In this document: positions 52,501 through 63,200 of the stretch, piece after piece
How the letters are laid out: every line of letters begins with the position of its first letter
Position numbering within the stretch: position 1 is the first letter of the stretch
Assembly (NCBI GenBank): GCA_013397865.1
Contig: VZTI01003143.1
Location: forward strand, 623,798-687,797
Length of the DNA: 64,000 nt
Reading direction: 5' to 3'
Source of the DNA: Struthidea cinerea
Lineage: Eukaryota > Chordata > Aves > Passeriformes > Corcoracidae
The notes under the pieces: model-generated
Databases searched by the model: none
What the model was told of the DNA's origin: nothing
Seen by the model: only the letters and a program-made list of their open reading frames with translations
Translations under genes and position numbers: made by a program

Positions 52501-53057
52501 AAATACTTTGAGACCTCTGTGTTACCGATGTCAGGCAGCATTCCTAATGAATAAAAGACCACATCCAAATGTTGTTCTCCCTTTGCTTTCAGGCTGTAGC
52601 AAAGCTGATGTCTGTGGATTGCCGTTGTCATGGTGTTTCTGGGTCCTGTGCTGTGAAAACTTGTTGGAAAACCATGTCCTCCTTTGAAAAGATTGGCCGG
52701 TTTTTAAAGGATAAGTATGAAAACAGCATACAAATATCAGACAGACTGAAAAAAAAGCTACGCAGGAAAGAGAAAAGCCAGAGAAAAATACCAATTGGTA
52801 AAGAGGACCTGCTTTATGTGAACAAATCACCCAATTACTGTGTCGAAGACCAGAAATTGGGGATCCCTGGAACTCAGGGAAGAGAATGTAACCGCACCTC
52901 GCAGGGACCCGACGGCTGTAACCTGCTGTGCTGTGGGCGTGGGTACAACACCCACGTTGTCAGGCACGTGGAAAGGTGCGAGTGCAAGTTTGTCTGGTGC
53001 TGCTACGTGCGCTGCAGGAGGTGTGAGACCATGACCGACGTACACACCTGCAAGTAA
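43507..53057 (+). CDS. WNT16: WNT16, secreted Wnt ligand, four coding exons (exon 2 broken by assembly gap)
   Basis: Exons: 43507-43592, 43691 to at least 43853 (then Ns), 45761-46047 and 52593-53057 (stop TAA). The product is a secreted, cysteine-rich, lipid-modified glycoprotein that binds Frizzled receptors. In mammals bone-cell WNT16 strengthens cortical bone and restrains osteoclast formation. The sequence shows a signal peptide (exon 1), the MWLGIA start of the mature region, the HGVSGSC block whose serine is acylated by Porcupine, several N-glycosylation sites and the cysteine-rich tail ending MTDVHTCK. The start matches the human WNT16b-type first exon; I found no WNT16a-type first exon. 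Phases fit at both testable joins. FAM3C lies downstream, tail to tail. Confidence 0.97.
43691..43853 (+). CDS. WNT16: WNT16 exon 2, 5' part up to the gap
   Basis: Acceptor CTCTGCAG|GTGGCTGGG. Translation continues WLGIAAAGGPEKPGC and ends AREGARLGLQECRSQFR-like (exactly IREGARLGLQECRSQFR) at the N run. All Wnts have this ECRSQFR block followed at once by RxERWNC-type residues, which are absent here because of the gap. The true exon continues past 43853; its donor is not seen. Confidence 0.92.
43854..43858. other. Assembly gap (five Ns) inside WNT16 exon 2
   Basis: Five N bases directly after the QFR codons. The missing HERWNC-type block alone needs 18 bases, so the gap is longer than drawn or sequence was lost at the join. 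The bases after it (43859-43912) read, in the same frame, as an Ala/Gly-rich stretch ending APLF that loosely resembles the next part of WNT16. The expected end of exon 2 and a donor are not found. Confidence 0.95.
43859..45760 (+). other. Rest of WNT16 exon 2 (unresolved) and intron 2
   Basis: GC-rich until about 44060, including a G-run cluster (GGGACGGGGGGGGCGGGC near 43990-44007), then AT-rich intron to the acceptor TTGCTGTGTAG at 45760. No repeat family is recognised. Confidence 0.55.
45761..46047 (+). CDS. WNT16: WNT16 exon 3
   Basis: Acceptor TGCTGTGTAG|GC, donor GGCAG|GTAGGT; two bases plus 95 codons. Begins TKETAFISAVTAAGLVHSVT and contains RSCSAGNMTECSCD, then GGSASEGWHWGGCSDDIHYG, KFLDVPFKNITGK and MNLHNNEAGRQ. 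NMT and NIT are potential N-glycosylation sites. The WHWGGCSDD and NLHNNEAGR blocks are Wnt hallmarks. The high GC of its first half suggests that it behaves like the CpG-rich 5' exons. Confidence 0.98.
46048..52592 (+). other. WNT16 intron 3, 6.5 kb
   Basis: Opens GTAGGT and ends CTTTGCTTTCAG. AT-rich apart from a GC-richer patch at about 51880-52230. It contains a CR1-like tail at about 47190-47256. No other gene or RNA is recognised. Confidence 0.6.
47190..47256 (+). mobile_element. CR1 LINE 3' tail fragment
   Basis: CTCTTCCAACCCAAACCATT followed by CCTTGGTATGATACTATGAC closely follows the CR1 3' terminus, as does the longer copy at 12608-12637. Only the last few dozen bases are clear; the left edge is uncertain. 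Confidence 0.65.
52593..53057 (+). CDS. WNT16: WNT16 exon 4 (C-terminal half, acylation site, stop)
   Basis: Acceptor GCTTTCAG|GCTGTAGC, 154 codons plus TAA. Begins AVAKLMSVDCRCHGVSGSCA: the serine of HGVSGSC is the palmitoleate attachment site needed for secretion and Frizzled binding. A basic linker follows (KKLRRKEKSQRK), then NKSPNYC and RECNRTS (potential glycosylation sites), CCGRGYNTHVVRHVERC and the cysteine-rich end CRRCETMTDVHTCK. Complete and open throughout; no sign of decay. Confidence 0.99.
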   Translation, partial: AVAKLMSVDCRCHGVSGSCAVKTCWKTMSSFEKIGRFLKDKYENSIQISDRLKKKLRRKEKSQRKIPIGKEDLLYVNKSPNYCVEDQKLGIPGTQGRECNRTSQGPDGCNLLCCGRGYNTHVVRHVERCECKFVWCCYVRCRRCETMTDVHTCK

Positions 53058-54700
53058 GATGAAGTACAGGCAACATGGCCAAACCATCCACCCTCTGTGG
53101 TGCACACAGCTGCCACAGGGGCAGCAGTCACTGTTACCATGCGGGATTGCAGAGGGATCGGCCTCAGGGGGAACAGGTACTGCCAGACAACGGGTAGTCC
53201 AAGCATGTGGCGACTGAAACGACAGCTGAGTAAACATCAGACTGCACGTGGGGACAGCTTAAACAGCAAAAAGGACTCCTGATGACATGTTTGAATGTGT
53301 TACTCCATGAGCAGGGACAGATGCTATACTTCTCAAGTGTTTAAGAGCCACAACATCCTGAAGATCCATGTGGTGGGTAGGTACAGTGGAGAAATCTCAA
53401 GATCTCATTAGCCAGAGACTGAAGAGTTAATAGAGTCTGTAAGACACATTAGATAGAGTCCTTATGTCTGTGCTTTTAAAACTGGGGCTAGATGGATCCA
53501 CTAGATAGTTCATTTCTGCTGACTTCAGAAAAACCCACAAAGATAGGGAAAGAGTTCAGCTGTTGACCACGAAGCATTTGCTTTGCAGCCGTTCGGAAAA
53601 CTGCGTCTGGAACTGAGGAACATGTGTTACTGCAGGGAGCTCAGCAGTGTCTGCCTAGAAAAGGAGGGTCAAGCTGCGCCCAGGGGAGAGAGGCAGGAAC
53701 ACAGCTTGGTGAATGTGAATGGGGTGCCAAATAGCAACCTTGGGATTTTTAACAGGCTGTCCTTCAAACACACAAGGGACAGGTCTGAGAAGGGACAGAA
53801 ACAGAGTTTGATATTTGAAGGAAATAAAACCCCCTGCAGGCATTTCCTCAGTATCTAAGAGCATATTTTGCGAGTCAGCTGGTCATCACCCCACTCTTGA
53901 ATTCTATGCAATAATTGCCACATTCAACCATCTCACTGGTGGTTCACCATCATTATCAAAATTAACCACATGAGCTTTAGCCCAAAGGAATCTGCCATAG
54001 AGCAAAGGATTTTTTAAAACATATTTTCTTTGTAGAATCAGCAGCTAGAATTTTTCATTAGGTTGCATCCTCAGTAAGTTCAATGCACAATGTAATTTAT
54101 GGATTGGCTCACACCACTAAAATATTTAAACTGTTAATGATAACATTTTCTTTGCCTCCATATGTTGGCCTAATTTTATTTTACATCTGTGAAAGGTTGT
54201 TTATTTTTATGCAGTGATTTAATGCCTGGCTTAAAAAGCATCCTGTGAAAGGATTACTGTTGTTTAATTGTGCAAAGAATTATTTTTGATAAGACAAGAA
54301 AGTTTATATTTTGTAAATATTTAAATTATGCAAGCTATGTTAAAGGTTTCCAAAACTAATGTGATAAGACTACAGCCCTTAAGATTTGTTGGTTAGATAT
54401 TTGTTAATATTGCAGTAGCCTTTAATTGATTTTTATTTGCATGTGCTGGGGAAAATTAGTCAGAGAACTGCATAAATGTTGGGGTTTTTTACCATCAGGG
54501 TGGTTATAATTGATGCAGTTAATATACACTGATGAGAAACACTTACTATGACTTTCTAAATGGTCAGATAATTAGTATTCTGCATACTTTCTTTTTTATT
54601 ATTCTCTTAAATGCATTTTACAAACACTGAAATCCCAGCTCCAGCAATAAGTACTCCCACTGAAATCAAGGGACCTTGGAAGGGTTTGCAATCCCTTAAC
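53058..54700 (+). other. WNT16: WNT16 3' UTR (probable)
   Basis: Sequence after the WNT16 stop, turning AT-rich with TTTATTTTT-type runs beyond about 54000. One AATAAA lies at 53823-53828, and others occur well beyond the drawn edge (near 55674 and 55796). The right edge is a guess. It holds the 19-bp segment shared with the CPED1 last intron (53732-53750). Confidence 0.4.
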
Positions 54701-55449
54701 TTCTTCCATACTAACAGCCAGTTTTTAGAGACGTGGACAGTTTGGCTGAGGTTTTCAAAGTTACTTTGAAGAATTCATTTCCAAGTTGTCAGTTAGTTTC
54801 CCAGGAAAGATGGTGACCAGATTCTGAACTGTCACTCTTTATTGAATGTATAGGTCAGGAAGAAGGAAACAAAATCTTCTGTGTTGTGGTATTTCATTGC
54901 CTTATGTGGATTATCTTAGGAACATCAGTTCAGCAACAATGAAGTCCTTTATCTGCTGGTGTTTTTTGGACCTTTACTCCACATATGGCCAGTCCATCTC
55001 CATTGGCCTGACCAAATTATTTTCTTGAGACCACAAAATCTGCTGTCTGTGGGAAGGGTGCTCAGCATACCAGTAAGGCACTGTCACAGGACATTTCAAC
55101 ACCTCTGTGAAAACTTGGATAGGGAGGACACATTATGGTGGAAGACCCTGGAGAGACAGTTGTGATCCCAGGTTGTTTCAGTCTTCCAGCAGTGAAAGTA
55201 AACCACAAGTTCTTCAGGCTGTGCCACAGGATTGATCGGCAGCATGGATGGGAGATGACTAAACAGCACTAAGTTCAGACAGAACGGTATCATACTCTCT
55301 GCTGAGACCATGCTTGGGATAATACAATTTTGACCACTTAAATAACCTTGAAATATTACTTGAGCTCAGTGGTTTGTTGGTTTTGGGTTTTTTTTTTTTT
55401 TCCTGTTCACTGATTGTTCTATAAATACAATGCTAAGAAACACACTAAA

Positions 55450-55482
55450 CCTCTTGCACTGTAGTGCAAGATCAGCAAGAGG
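55450..55482. repeat. Nested palindromes
   Basis: CTTGCACT-GT-AGTGCAAG (55453-55470) is a perfect 8-bp inverted repeat. CCTCTTGC (55450-55457) also matches GCAAGAGG (55475-55482) as an outer arm, so two alternative hairpins compete for the same left arm. Confidence 0.8.
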
Positions 55483-57238
55483 CACAGAATTAATTAGCTG
55501 CTTTGGATGCCTTCAGGGATTAGAAACTTCCCAGAGGATGGAGTGATTTCTGTGCATTTTACATAGTAGACAATTAGTTGGACTATTACCGTGCTCTGTA
55601 CTGATCCCTACCTCTCTCCATATGTATTCCAACGCCCTGAAACAATGTTTTCATATCTGCATACTTCAAATTATAATAAACAGACTATGTTCATTTTATT
55701 AACTAATATACTACAAAACTTAACACAAGGTGTAGTTATCTACATGGTGGATTAGGTCCTTTTGAGGCATGTATGAGGACTGAGATACAAAAGCAATAAA
55801 TCAAGACCTCCATCAAGTTTTTCAATGGGATGATTCAGCTGCCAAGATCCGGGAACTTGAGGCTATACTGATAAAAAAAATGCTGAAATACTCAAGGCTG
55901 AAAAGGATAATTAGAGAAGATTGCTGTAGCATTTGGTAGGAAAAAACATTTGCAAGATATGTTCCACAGAAGATAGCACTCTCTTCCACTACCATCCATC
56001 AAGCTCAAAGAAGAGACACAATTCCTCCTCAGCTTGGAGTGCCTTTTTCATGTTTTTGCATGAGCCTGTAGCTGTATCATGCTATGGACAACACCATAAG
56101 AAAGGAACAGACCTTTCTGAGGCAACAGGTGATTACAGATTTAGAGATTATAGCAATTAAAATGCAAGATTAAATGAACTGGTTTGCATGTTCTAGAAAG
56201 GGGAATATAGGACCAGGAAGAATGCAAAAAGAAACCCAAGTGGAGAGGCATCCATTTTTAACTTGCAGAAAAGTAATTGTTAATTTTCAGCTAAGAAGAT
56301 TTGGACAGCACATGAGCCAACCTACCTAGATGGACAGTTAAGCATAGGAGGAGTTATCTGAGGAATCTGTTTCAATCTGAGTCTATGAAGGTTGCCTTAG
56401 ATCTTTGTATTGTTGAAAGGGCTAACTACAGAGGCAGCAAGGAGGAGCTAAAAGTGGCTTTAAACTAATGTTATCAGAAATGCAAAGAAACATCTCAAGC
56501 AGAGCATGTTCTCTCTTGCCATTCTTCACGTTTTAACCCCCAGGGAGGCAGGGGCAGGACATGGCTGAGCTCAGATGTTTGTGCCCTGTTGGCCTGTAGC
56601 TCAGAGGATGAGAAACAGGGTCCCTTGTATCCCTTGTACAGCATCAGGTGCCACTGACACCCCATGATATCACTGAACAGGTCAAGAGCTATTCTCACAC
56701 CTTCCTGCTTCAGCCTCAAAGTTCCCATCTAGCCTTAAAGGTTTCTTCAAGTTTCTTTAGCAGGCCACTTGTATTAAGATTAGGCTATGGCCTTACAGCC
56801 TTAAAACTGAAGAGGATTTCATCAATAAAAAGTCCTTTACTTAGTATCCACCTTAGCCATGACCCAAGTCAGTTAGGGAGGGCCTGCAGCCCTTCCCATC
56901 CTCACACAGGAAAGTCAGTCAGCACTTACAGCAGCAGTATTATTTCCCCTTCTGAAATTACCCACCTGGCCTCTAATTTTATTAATACACCTATTCTTGA
57001 AAAACACTCAGACTGCAGAAAACCCAAACAGTTCAGGAGACATTACATACACATCAAGCATTTAGCAGTCACTTCAGTGTTTGAGGAAACTAAGTGCCAC
57101 AGTAAGACATCTGGAAAGCAAAACATGTTGAGCAAAATAAAAGCTTTTTCCAAACTGGCAATCAGGAAACTAAGGCTGTAAAGAGTCTGTTTTTTCCAGA
57201 GGGGGAAAAAAAAAAGTTGGATCATGAAGGACACTAGG

Positions 57239-57282
57239 AAAAACTGAAGGCACATGAAAAACTGAAGAGACCCCTTCAGTTT
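57239..57282. repeat. GAAAAACTGAAG direct repeat with hairpin
   Basis: GAAAAACTGAAG occurs twice about 18 bases apart. The second copy's AAACTGAAG (57259-57267) is the exact reverse complement of CTTCAGTTT (57274-57282), with a 6-base loop. Confidence 0.75.
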
Positions 57283-57990
57283 CTTTCTTAGGACTCCTGT
57301 TAATCTATATAAAGCACCACTAGTAAAGCAGTTGAGAGCTGTGGTTTACATTGAAGTCATCTTCAGCTGCCTTGAATCCCAGCTGACTTCCTTGGTCAAA
57401 ATTAAGTTGAAACCTCCTTGTGTCCTTCTCCTTCTCTTCTCACAGCTTTACATTTTGAGGCAGACGTACCCCACAACCCTTCCCTTCCTGCTCAGGTCTC
57501 AGCAAGTCTGCAAGATGCTACAATGTTCCCATCACCGTATATGGGAAAATACGGATTCTGGAGCTTTGTCACACACAGGTATTCGTGCACCTGTACAAAC
57601 GCCTTCGTCATTGCAACTGATTTCCTACCACCAGCCGGAGAGAGGTCAGAATAGTCATCTTTGTGCTTGGCAACTCAAATGAAATGCAGACAGATTACCA
57701 GAAAGTCTCGCTGATAAGATTCAGAGTTCACCTCAGCAGCACAATACTGTAACCTGCCCACTCAAGGCAGAGAGGGCATGACCAGATCCTGCAGCAAGTC
57801 AATAGACCATGATGATGGAAAACAGCAAGGAGACCCCATTTGTGTGGCCACTCCAGTACAACTTTTAAATATTTGACAAGAGTCTTATTTAATATGCTAC
57901 CATACAGCTGTGAGGACATGGCTTAGAGAGTAAGAGGATTTACATCAAAATTTTAAGAATCAAATTATTTAAGATGTAACAAAAATAATC

Positions 57991-60140
57991 CTACCATTTT
58001 ATTGTTTTAAAATTGTTTAAAAGGTTTGTTGGAGGTGCAACTTTAAGGGGTTAAGAGAATCATTATATATTTACTCAACTCAGATAGCTAATAAAGGCAC
58101 ACATTCTCCATTTAATTTTGTAGAGGAACTCTGAACTTTTTGATTTGAAGATGAAATATTCATTGGCGTTCAAAGCCAAAAGAATGAAGACAAGTGTAGT
58201 CCAGGGAAACTACTAATGCAGCCAAGTAGGGTTTCTTCCTCTTAAGCCCCTGCTGAGTAACTTCAAAATTATTTTGATGTTATTCTGGATAGCAGCATAG
58301 CATTTACACCATACTGGCATTTTCACCAACAGAACTGTATTTCTGTGAAAATTCCAGGATTTACACAGTTAGTTTTTGACAACAGCCTTAAGTAATGAAA
58401 TAGAATTTCAAACTGATTAGAAAAGGGGATTTTACTTCAATGAAAAAATACATACAATTTTAACAAATCCTCCTACACAGGAAAATCTGAAGATTTAACA
58501 AAAGCAGTTTCACTGTGTCTGGTGTATTTTATAGATGTTTTACATTAATATTGAGGGAAACCCACATTATTTAAAAAGCTCGTTAAACACAGAGAACAAC
58601 GCAGAATCCAGTCTTACTCTGGTATCACAGATTATTTATTTTTCTAACAAGGTAATTCTCAATATTGCTTGAAATTTTTAGTGCACAGAATTTGTCTCAG
58701 AAAACATCAACAATAATAGTATTCCTAACACCTCTGTGTTAAACTCACTGTGGGTTCCTGAAAAAATCCTTTTTGACTTTTGCCCCATAGTACTAGCTTG
58801 AAGTTTTTTAAGAAAATATCAGAACTCATGACACAAAGCTCCAAGAGATTACAGCCAGTTCTGTGGCAGCCCTAATTTTGTGAATATGGACACGGTCAGT
58901 TATACCATACTAACTTAGTTTCAGGAAAAGTTCAAGCTGGCCCTACTTAAAAGATATACAAGTTTAGAAATAAAGCAAGGTCTTCTCATAGCTCTGATAT
59001 AAGCTAAAGAATAAGGCCACTTAAACTTGGTCCTTTTTTTTCCCATTTAAAAAAAAGGATGAAGGAAACATCATCAGTTAGGTTTACAAGTCACACATTG
59101 CATAACCCAGGACACAATGCTCTCTCTAACATTCCACTGAAGAAGAGATTGCCTCGGCTCATGAGAAGTAATGTAGCAGTAAAGGTGCACAACTGTGTAC
59201 CCTGAAACAGCTCTCACTAGAAGGCAGACTGCTTTCTAACAGGCTCTTTGTGATGGGAAATTTATCCCTGATGTTACAACTAAAAGAGGAAGCTCTTCCA
59301 TTATGCACATTCACTGCGTGACCTGCAGCTGAACAGCCACAGGGAGAATCAACAGTTAAGCAGCAGTACAAAACCGCAATAAAAAATGAACAAATTAGCC
59401 ATAGTACTGCTGCTTAACGAGCCAAGTCGCTTCTACAAACACTTTCAAGTTAAGTACAAATTTTTCCAACCCGCTTTTAAATATCACACACACTATTCAT
59501 ATATTTACCTTAGTTCATCCCCGAAAGATTAAAAAAAAAAATTCTATTGTGCTTTTCATGGCATATTGTCATGTAGTCTTCCTTTGCTGATTATTGAGTT
59601 TTGATGGGGGACTACAAAATAAATTTTTGGAGCACTTGGTATTGGAATAACCAAATAGCTTTAATAAAAATTGATGCTGCCATTAAAAAGGCAGAGGATA
59701 AAAAAAAATTAAAGCTCCTTATTAACATATTACTAAAATCTACAATATTCCACTAAGTTTACGTAGTCACAGCAACATTGCACTGTTAAGAGGACAGTAC
59801 ATTTGTCAGGATCTGTTTATTGTCCACATACGTAATTCATTAGCCAATTATCTACAAGTATTATTTACCACAGGCAAACTAAATACTGTGCTTTTAAGAA
59901 ACCTGCATAGAAATGATTGGATGTTTATTTTATTTTGGACATATTTACAAAAAGAATTTCTATGTGTTAGCAATAAATAATCCCAATATTCAAAATGTCA
60001 GTGCTCATGCACACACTGACAAGATGGCTGCATGCTTCAAAAATAATTTTTACAGTACAGTCTCCTTCATAGCCCTCTCTCTAATAATTGCAGAAAGTGC
60101 ATTTTCTTTCATATTCTTTCTCCTTTTCTTCTGTTTTCAT
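57991..60140 (-). other. FAM3C: FAM3C 3' UTR (probable)
   Basis: AT-rich sequence after the FAM3C stop, read on the minus strand. Minus-strand AATAAA signals lie at 59924-59934 (two overlapping), 59816-59821, 58635-58640 and 57998-58003. Several alternative ends are possible; the leftmost is used here as an outer bound. Confidence 0.4.
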
Positions 60141-60230
60141 TTAGTCTTGCTTCTGAGGGATACAGCCTTCCATCTCAACAACTTCTGGCCAGCCTTCATA
60201 CTTGTTTGTGTCCTTGTTATTCTTTATATG
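60141..60230 (-). CDS. FAM3C: FAM3C last coding exon with stop
   Basis: Acceptor CATTTATAG|CAT, 29 codons plus TAA. Reads HIKNNKDTNKYEGWPEVVEM followed by EGCIPQKQD, identical as far as I recall to the human C-terminus. The cysteine here is one of the conserved structural cysteines. Confidence 0.98.
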   Translation of the reverse strand, partial: HIKNNKDTNKYEGWPEVVEMEGCIPQKQD

Positions 60231-63200
60231 CTATAAATGGAAAATATCAATCTGCCATTAATGTGAAGTCATTTATCCTTTTGCTTTAACTCACAGCTTT
60301 AAGACATGTACTTATTTTCAGGCCATGGACAAAAAAACCCCATCATTATTAAATTCTTGTGCTTTGAATCAAATATAACAATCTGTCAGTATTCACCATT
60401 TAAAGTAACTTGCTCAGACAAGCGTATGGTAAAAACATACTGGGAAAACATTTTTAAATTTTATTATGGAACTTTGCTTAGGAAGATGGAAGCAAGGAAA
60501 TGACCAACTGCATTAAAGAATAAACTGCTAGGTAAAAATAAATAAGGCTACTAAATTTACAAGGCAATGAAAACAAATAGTGAGATTTTAAAGAACATTT
60601 TATTTTTCCACCAAGCAACCATCTGCAGTCAGGTAAAACATTACTGCCTCCAAGAGTCTGACACTGTTTCTGCACTCAGTTTCCCCTCCCTTGCAAAGCT
60701 GGCCGAAGAAAACACATCTTCCTTACTCTCCTAGTGCAAAGCTACTTTTACCAGTAATTAAACGCAACATTGACACATACTGAATTGTAACAGCTAAAGT
60801 ATGGGAATATATTCTATTTCAAAATTTGGCTATGGCAGCAATTTGAGAGAAGAGCTAAGCTAACAGCTGGGAACACCAACACCTTAACTACCCCCTTACC
60901 TCTTGGAAGTTCACCATTCTTAGAGCATCTAAAATACAACTCAGGGAGAAGGTTTTGAATTCTTCAGCTTAATTTGATCCATTTAAAAGGTAAATGATCT
61001 AGTTACTGGCATAATAATATTTACACCATATAAGATTTTTTTTTCTTTATGAGTCAAAGAATCTTTTTTTGTATGTTTAAAAGGAGGAGGCTACTCAAGG
61101 AAAAAGCCTGAAAATAACACTGTGTGCCAGTACTGCAATAGATACCCATCTTGAACAAATGCATGGCATTTATAAAACATGCTATGCCTCTATTAATGCA
61201 AGCTGTTAAATTCCAGGAAGCTACAGAATCACAAACCTGTTCAAATGGACTTTTGGTCTTAATTCCTTTTCCACCGCAGAAGACCCAGTTGTCTCTGAAG
61301 CCAAGGTTAGTAATGGATGTGCTTCCTAATTCAGCAATCAGTTTCCGTGCTTCCTCATTAAGCCTTGAAAAACCAGAGAAATTCAGTGTGTGAATAAAAT
61401 ACACACCCTAAGAGCTTTCATTGCTCAGTGCACCAGTCTGCTTTGATCTTATTTAATATAGTTTAAGTCAGTCAATATTGGGCAAGATCTACCTTTCAGA
61501 ATCAGATAAGGCTAGTTCTGAAAACACCTGATGCAATGAGTGCTGCTTTTCATACTATAATCTCAAGGAACCAGGATATAAACCTATCACTACATCAACA
61601 AAAGCCAAGAACCCTTTCCTGTGAGAATTTATACATGCATCTCAAGCCCTGTCAGCAATTCTCCAAGCAACTAAGAACCTCAGCCTTTAAAGTAAACATT
61701 GTTTGCAGGCTCAAGCTGAAGTCTAGATAAAGTAAAAGCTATTTTAGATTAGAAGAATGAAATGAATATCTGAAAAGTTCTCATCTGCTTGGGGCAGTTA
61801 ATTCAAAATTCAGAATGCTGCCTCACAGCATGGTTCAGTGCTTGTAAACCCAAGTAGGATAATTTTAGTATCAAAAGGAAAACAATTCTGTAGGATAAGT
61901 TATCATTCCAAGACCTCCAAATAGCAGCTCTTCATTTCTTCCTTTAAGTTACTAAATGTGCCCAATTACCAAACAAGACACAAGGCTTCTGATTACTACC
62001 ACCTATTGAGATACAGCTGTATGACTCACTTTAGCCAAAATTATGAAAATTATTAAATACTGTGGAGGTTATTTGCCCAACCCATACTCCAGCTTTCTCA
62101 AGAATTAGGGCAGCTTGATTCTTCACAATTTTGTTTCCAAGAACTGGCATTTATACTTACTATCAACTACCAGCGGTAGTTGTAGTATTTTCAGTAGGCA
62201 GTAGTTCCTGTCTGTCAGCATGACAGGGCCAAATACAACTTCTTGTTTAGCTGTATTCTATCTACATACAAACTTTCAAAAACATCAGCTGTAACAGGAT
62301 TACTGAAGCAAAACTAACCCTAATTATTATCAAAAACATCAAAGAAAAAAGGGAAAAGGGTAAAATGTAAAATAACAAAACAAGTGAACAGAACAACAGA
62401 AAGAAGATCCAACCTTGGTTAAAACCCCAGTAAATTACTTTCTTCTTTCCTAAAAGCAGTGAATGTAAACACACTTGACTATTTACTGTAAAGCTTGCAC
62501 ACTGCAAACTCAGGACTCAGTCACAGGGAAGCTGCTTCTATATCAAAAATACAGACAAGTTGTGGATAACAAACTGAACCAAAAGAGGAAAAAAAATGTA
62601 CAGACCACATTAACAAAAAAGTTAATTATTAGTAAAACAACAGAAGAAAAGGAAAGAAGTATCAATTTTCACTGTGAAAAGCAATCCTTTGGATAGGATG
62701 ACTTAAGTGAGGAGTAGATTACAATACATATTCTTACAGTAATTTTTAGTAATCTATTGAAACTGACCCAAGTTGTGAAAGTTGGAAGATAATGCTTCAA
62801 GAGACCTAAACCCTCTTAGGCTACATCTAGATTAATAAATTGAATAGCTTCAGGGTGGAACAGTAAAACACTGAGGCCAAAAAGTAAAAGGCTCACACAA
62901 GTAACCTCTGAGACTTTAAATGTAAGGATACAGGCAAGGCTTGTTGGGAGTGGTCTCTGCCATCCTGTAACCACCAAGCTCCATCTTGGAGTCGATATGA
63001 AGAAAGTGATGGATAGAACAGATTACTTTCCACCAGAGTACGTTCTCATAATCATTTTCCTATGTCTGGACCTATCTGAATTTACTAGCCTAAGACAGAA
63101 TGAGCTATCAGCAATAGAAGAATCAGTACACCTATATCTGCTTAGTTTTAGTTTGATCTTTGTTGTGCCCAAATCACATCTGCACTAAAAAACTAATAAA

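Larger units (their letters stand above)
54701..57990. other. WNT16-FAM3C intergenic region
   Basis: No gene is recognised between the convergent genes. Present are a 13-base T run near 55388, a nested palindrome at 55450-55482, a repeat/hairpin at 57239-57282 and an anonymous 177-codon open frame at 56648-57181 with no known domain. Part of this may be 3' UTR of either gene. Confidence 0.5.

Noticed and set aside
52827..53237. Minus-strand open frame across WNT16 exon 4
   Set aside because: Antisense shadow of the conserved WNT16 coding sequence.
59913..60236. Plus-strand open frame of 107 codons
   Set aside because: Antisense to the last FAM3C exon and its 3' UTR; the minus strand gives a nearly identical match to FAM3C.
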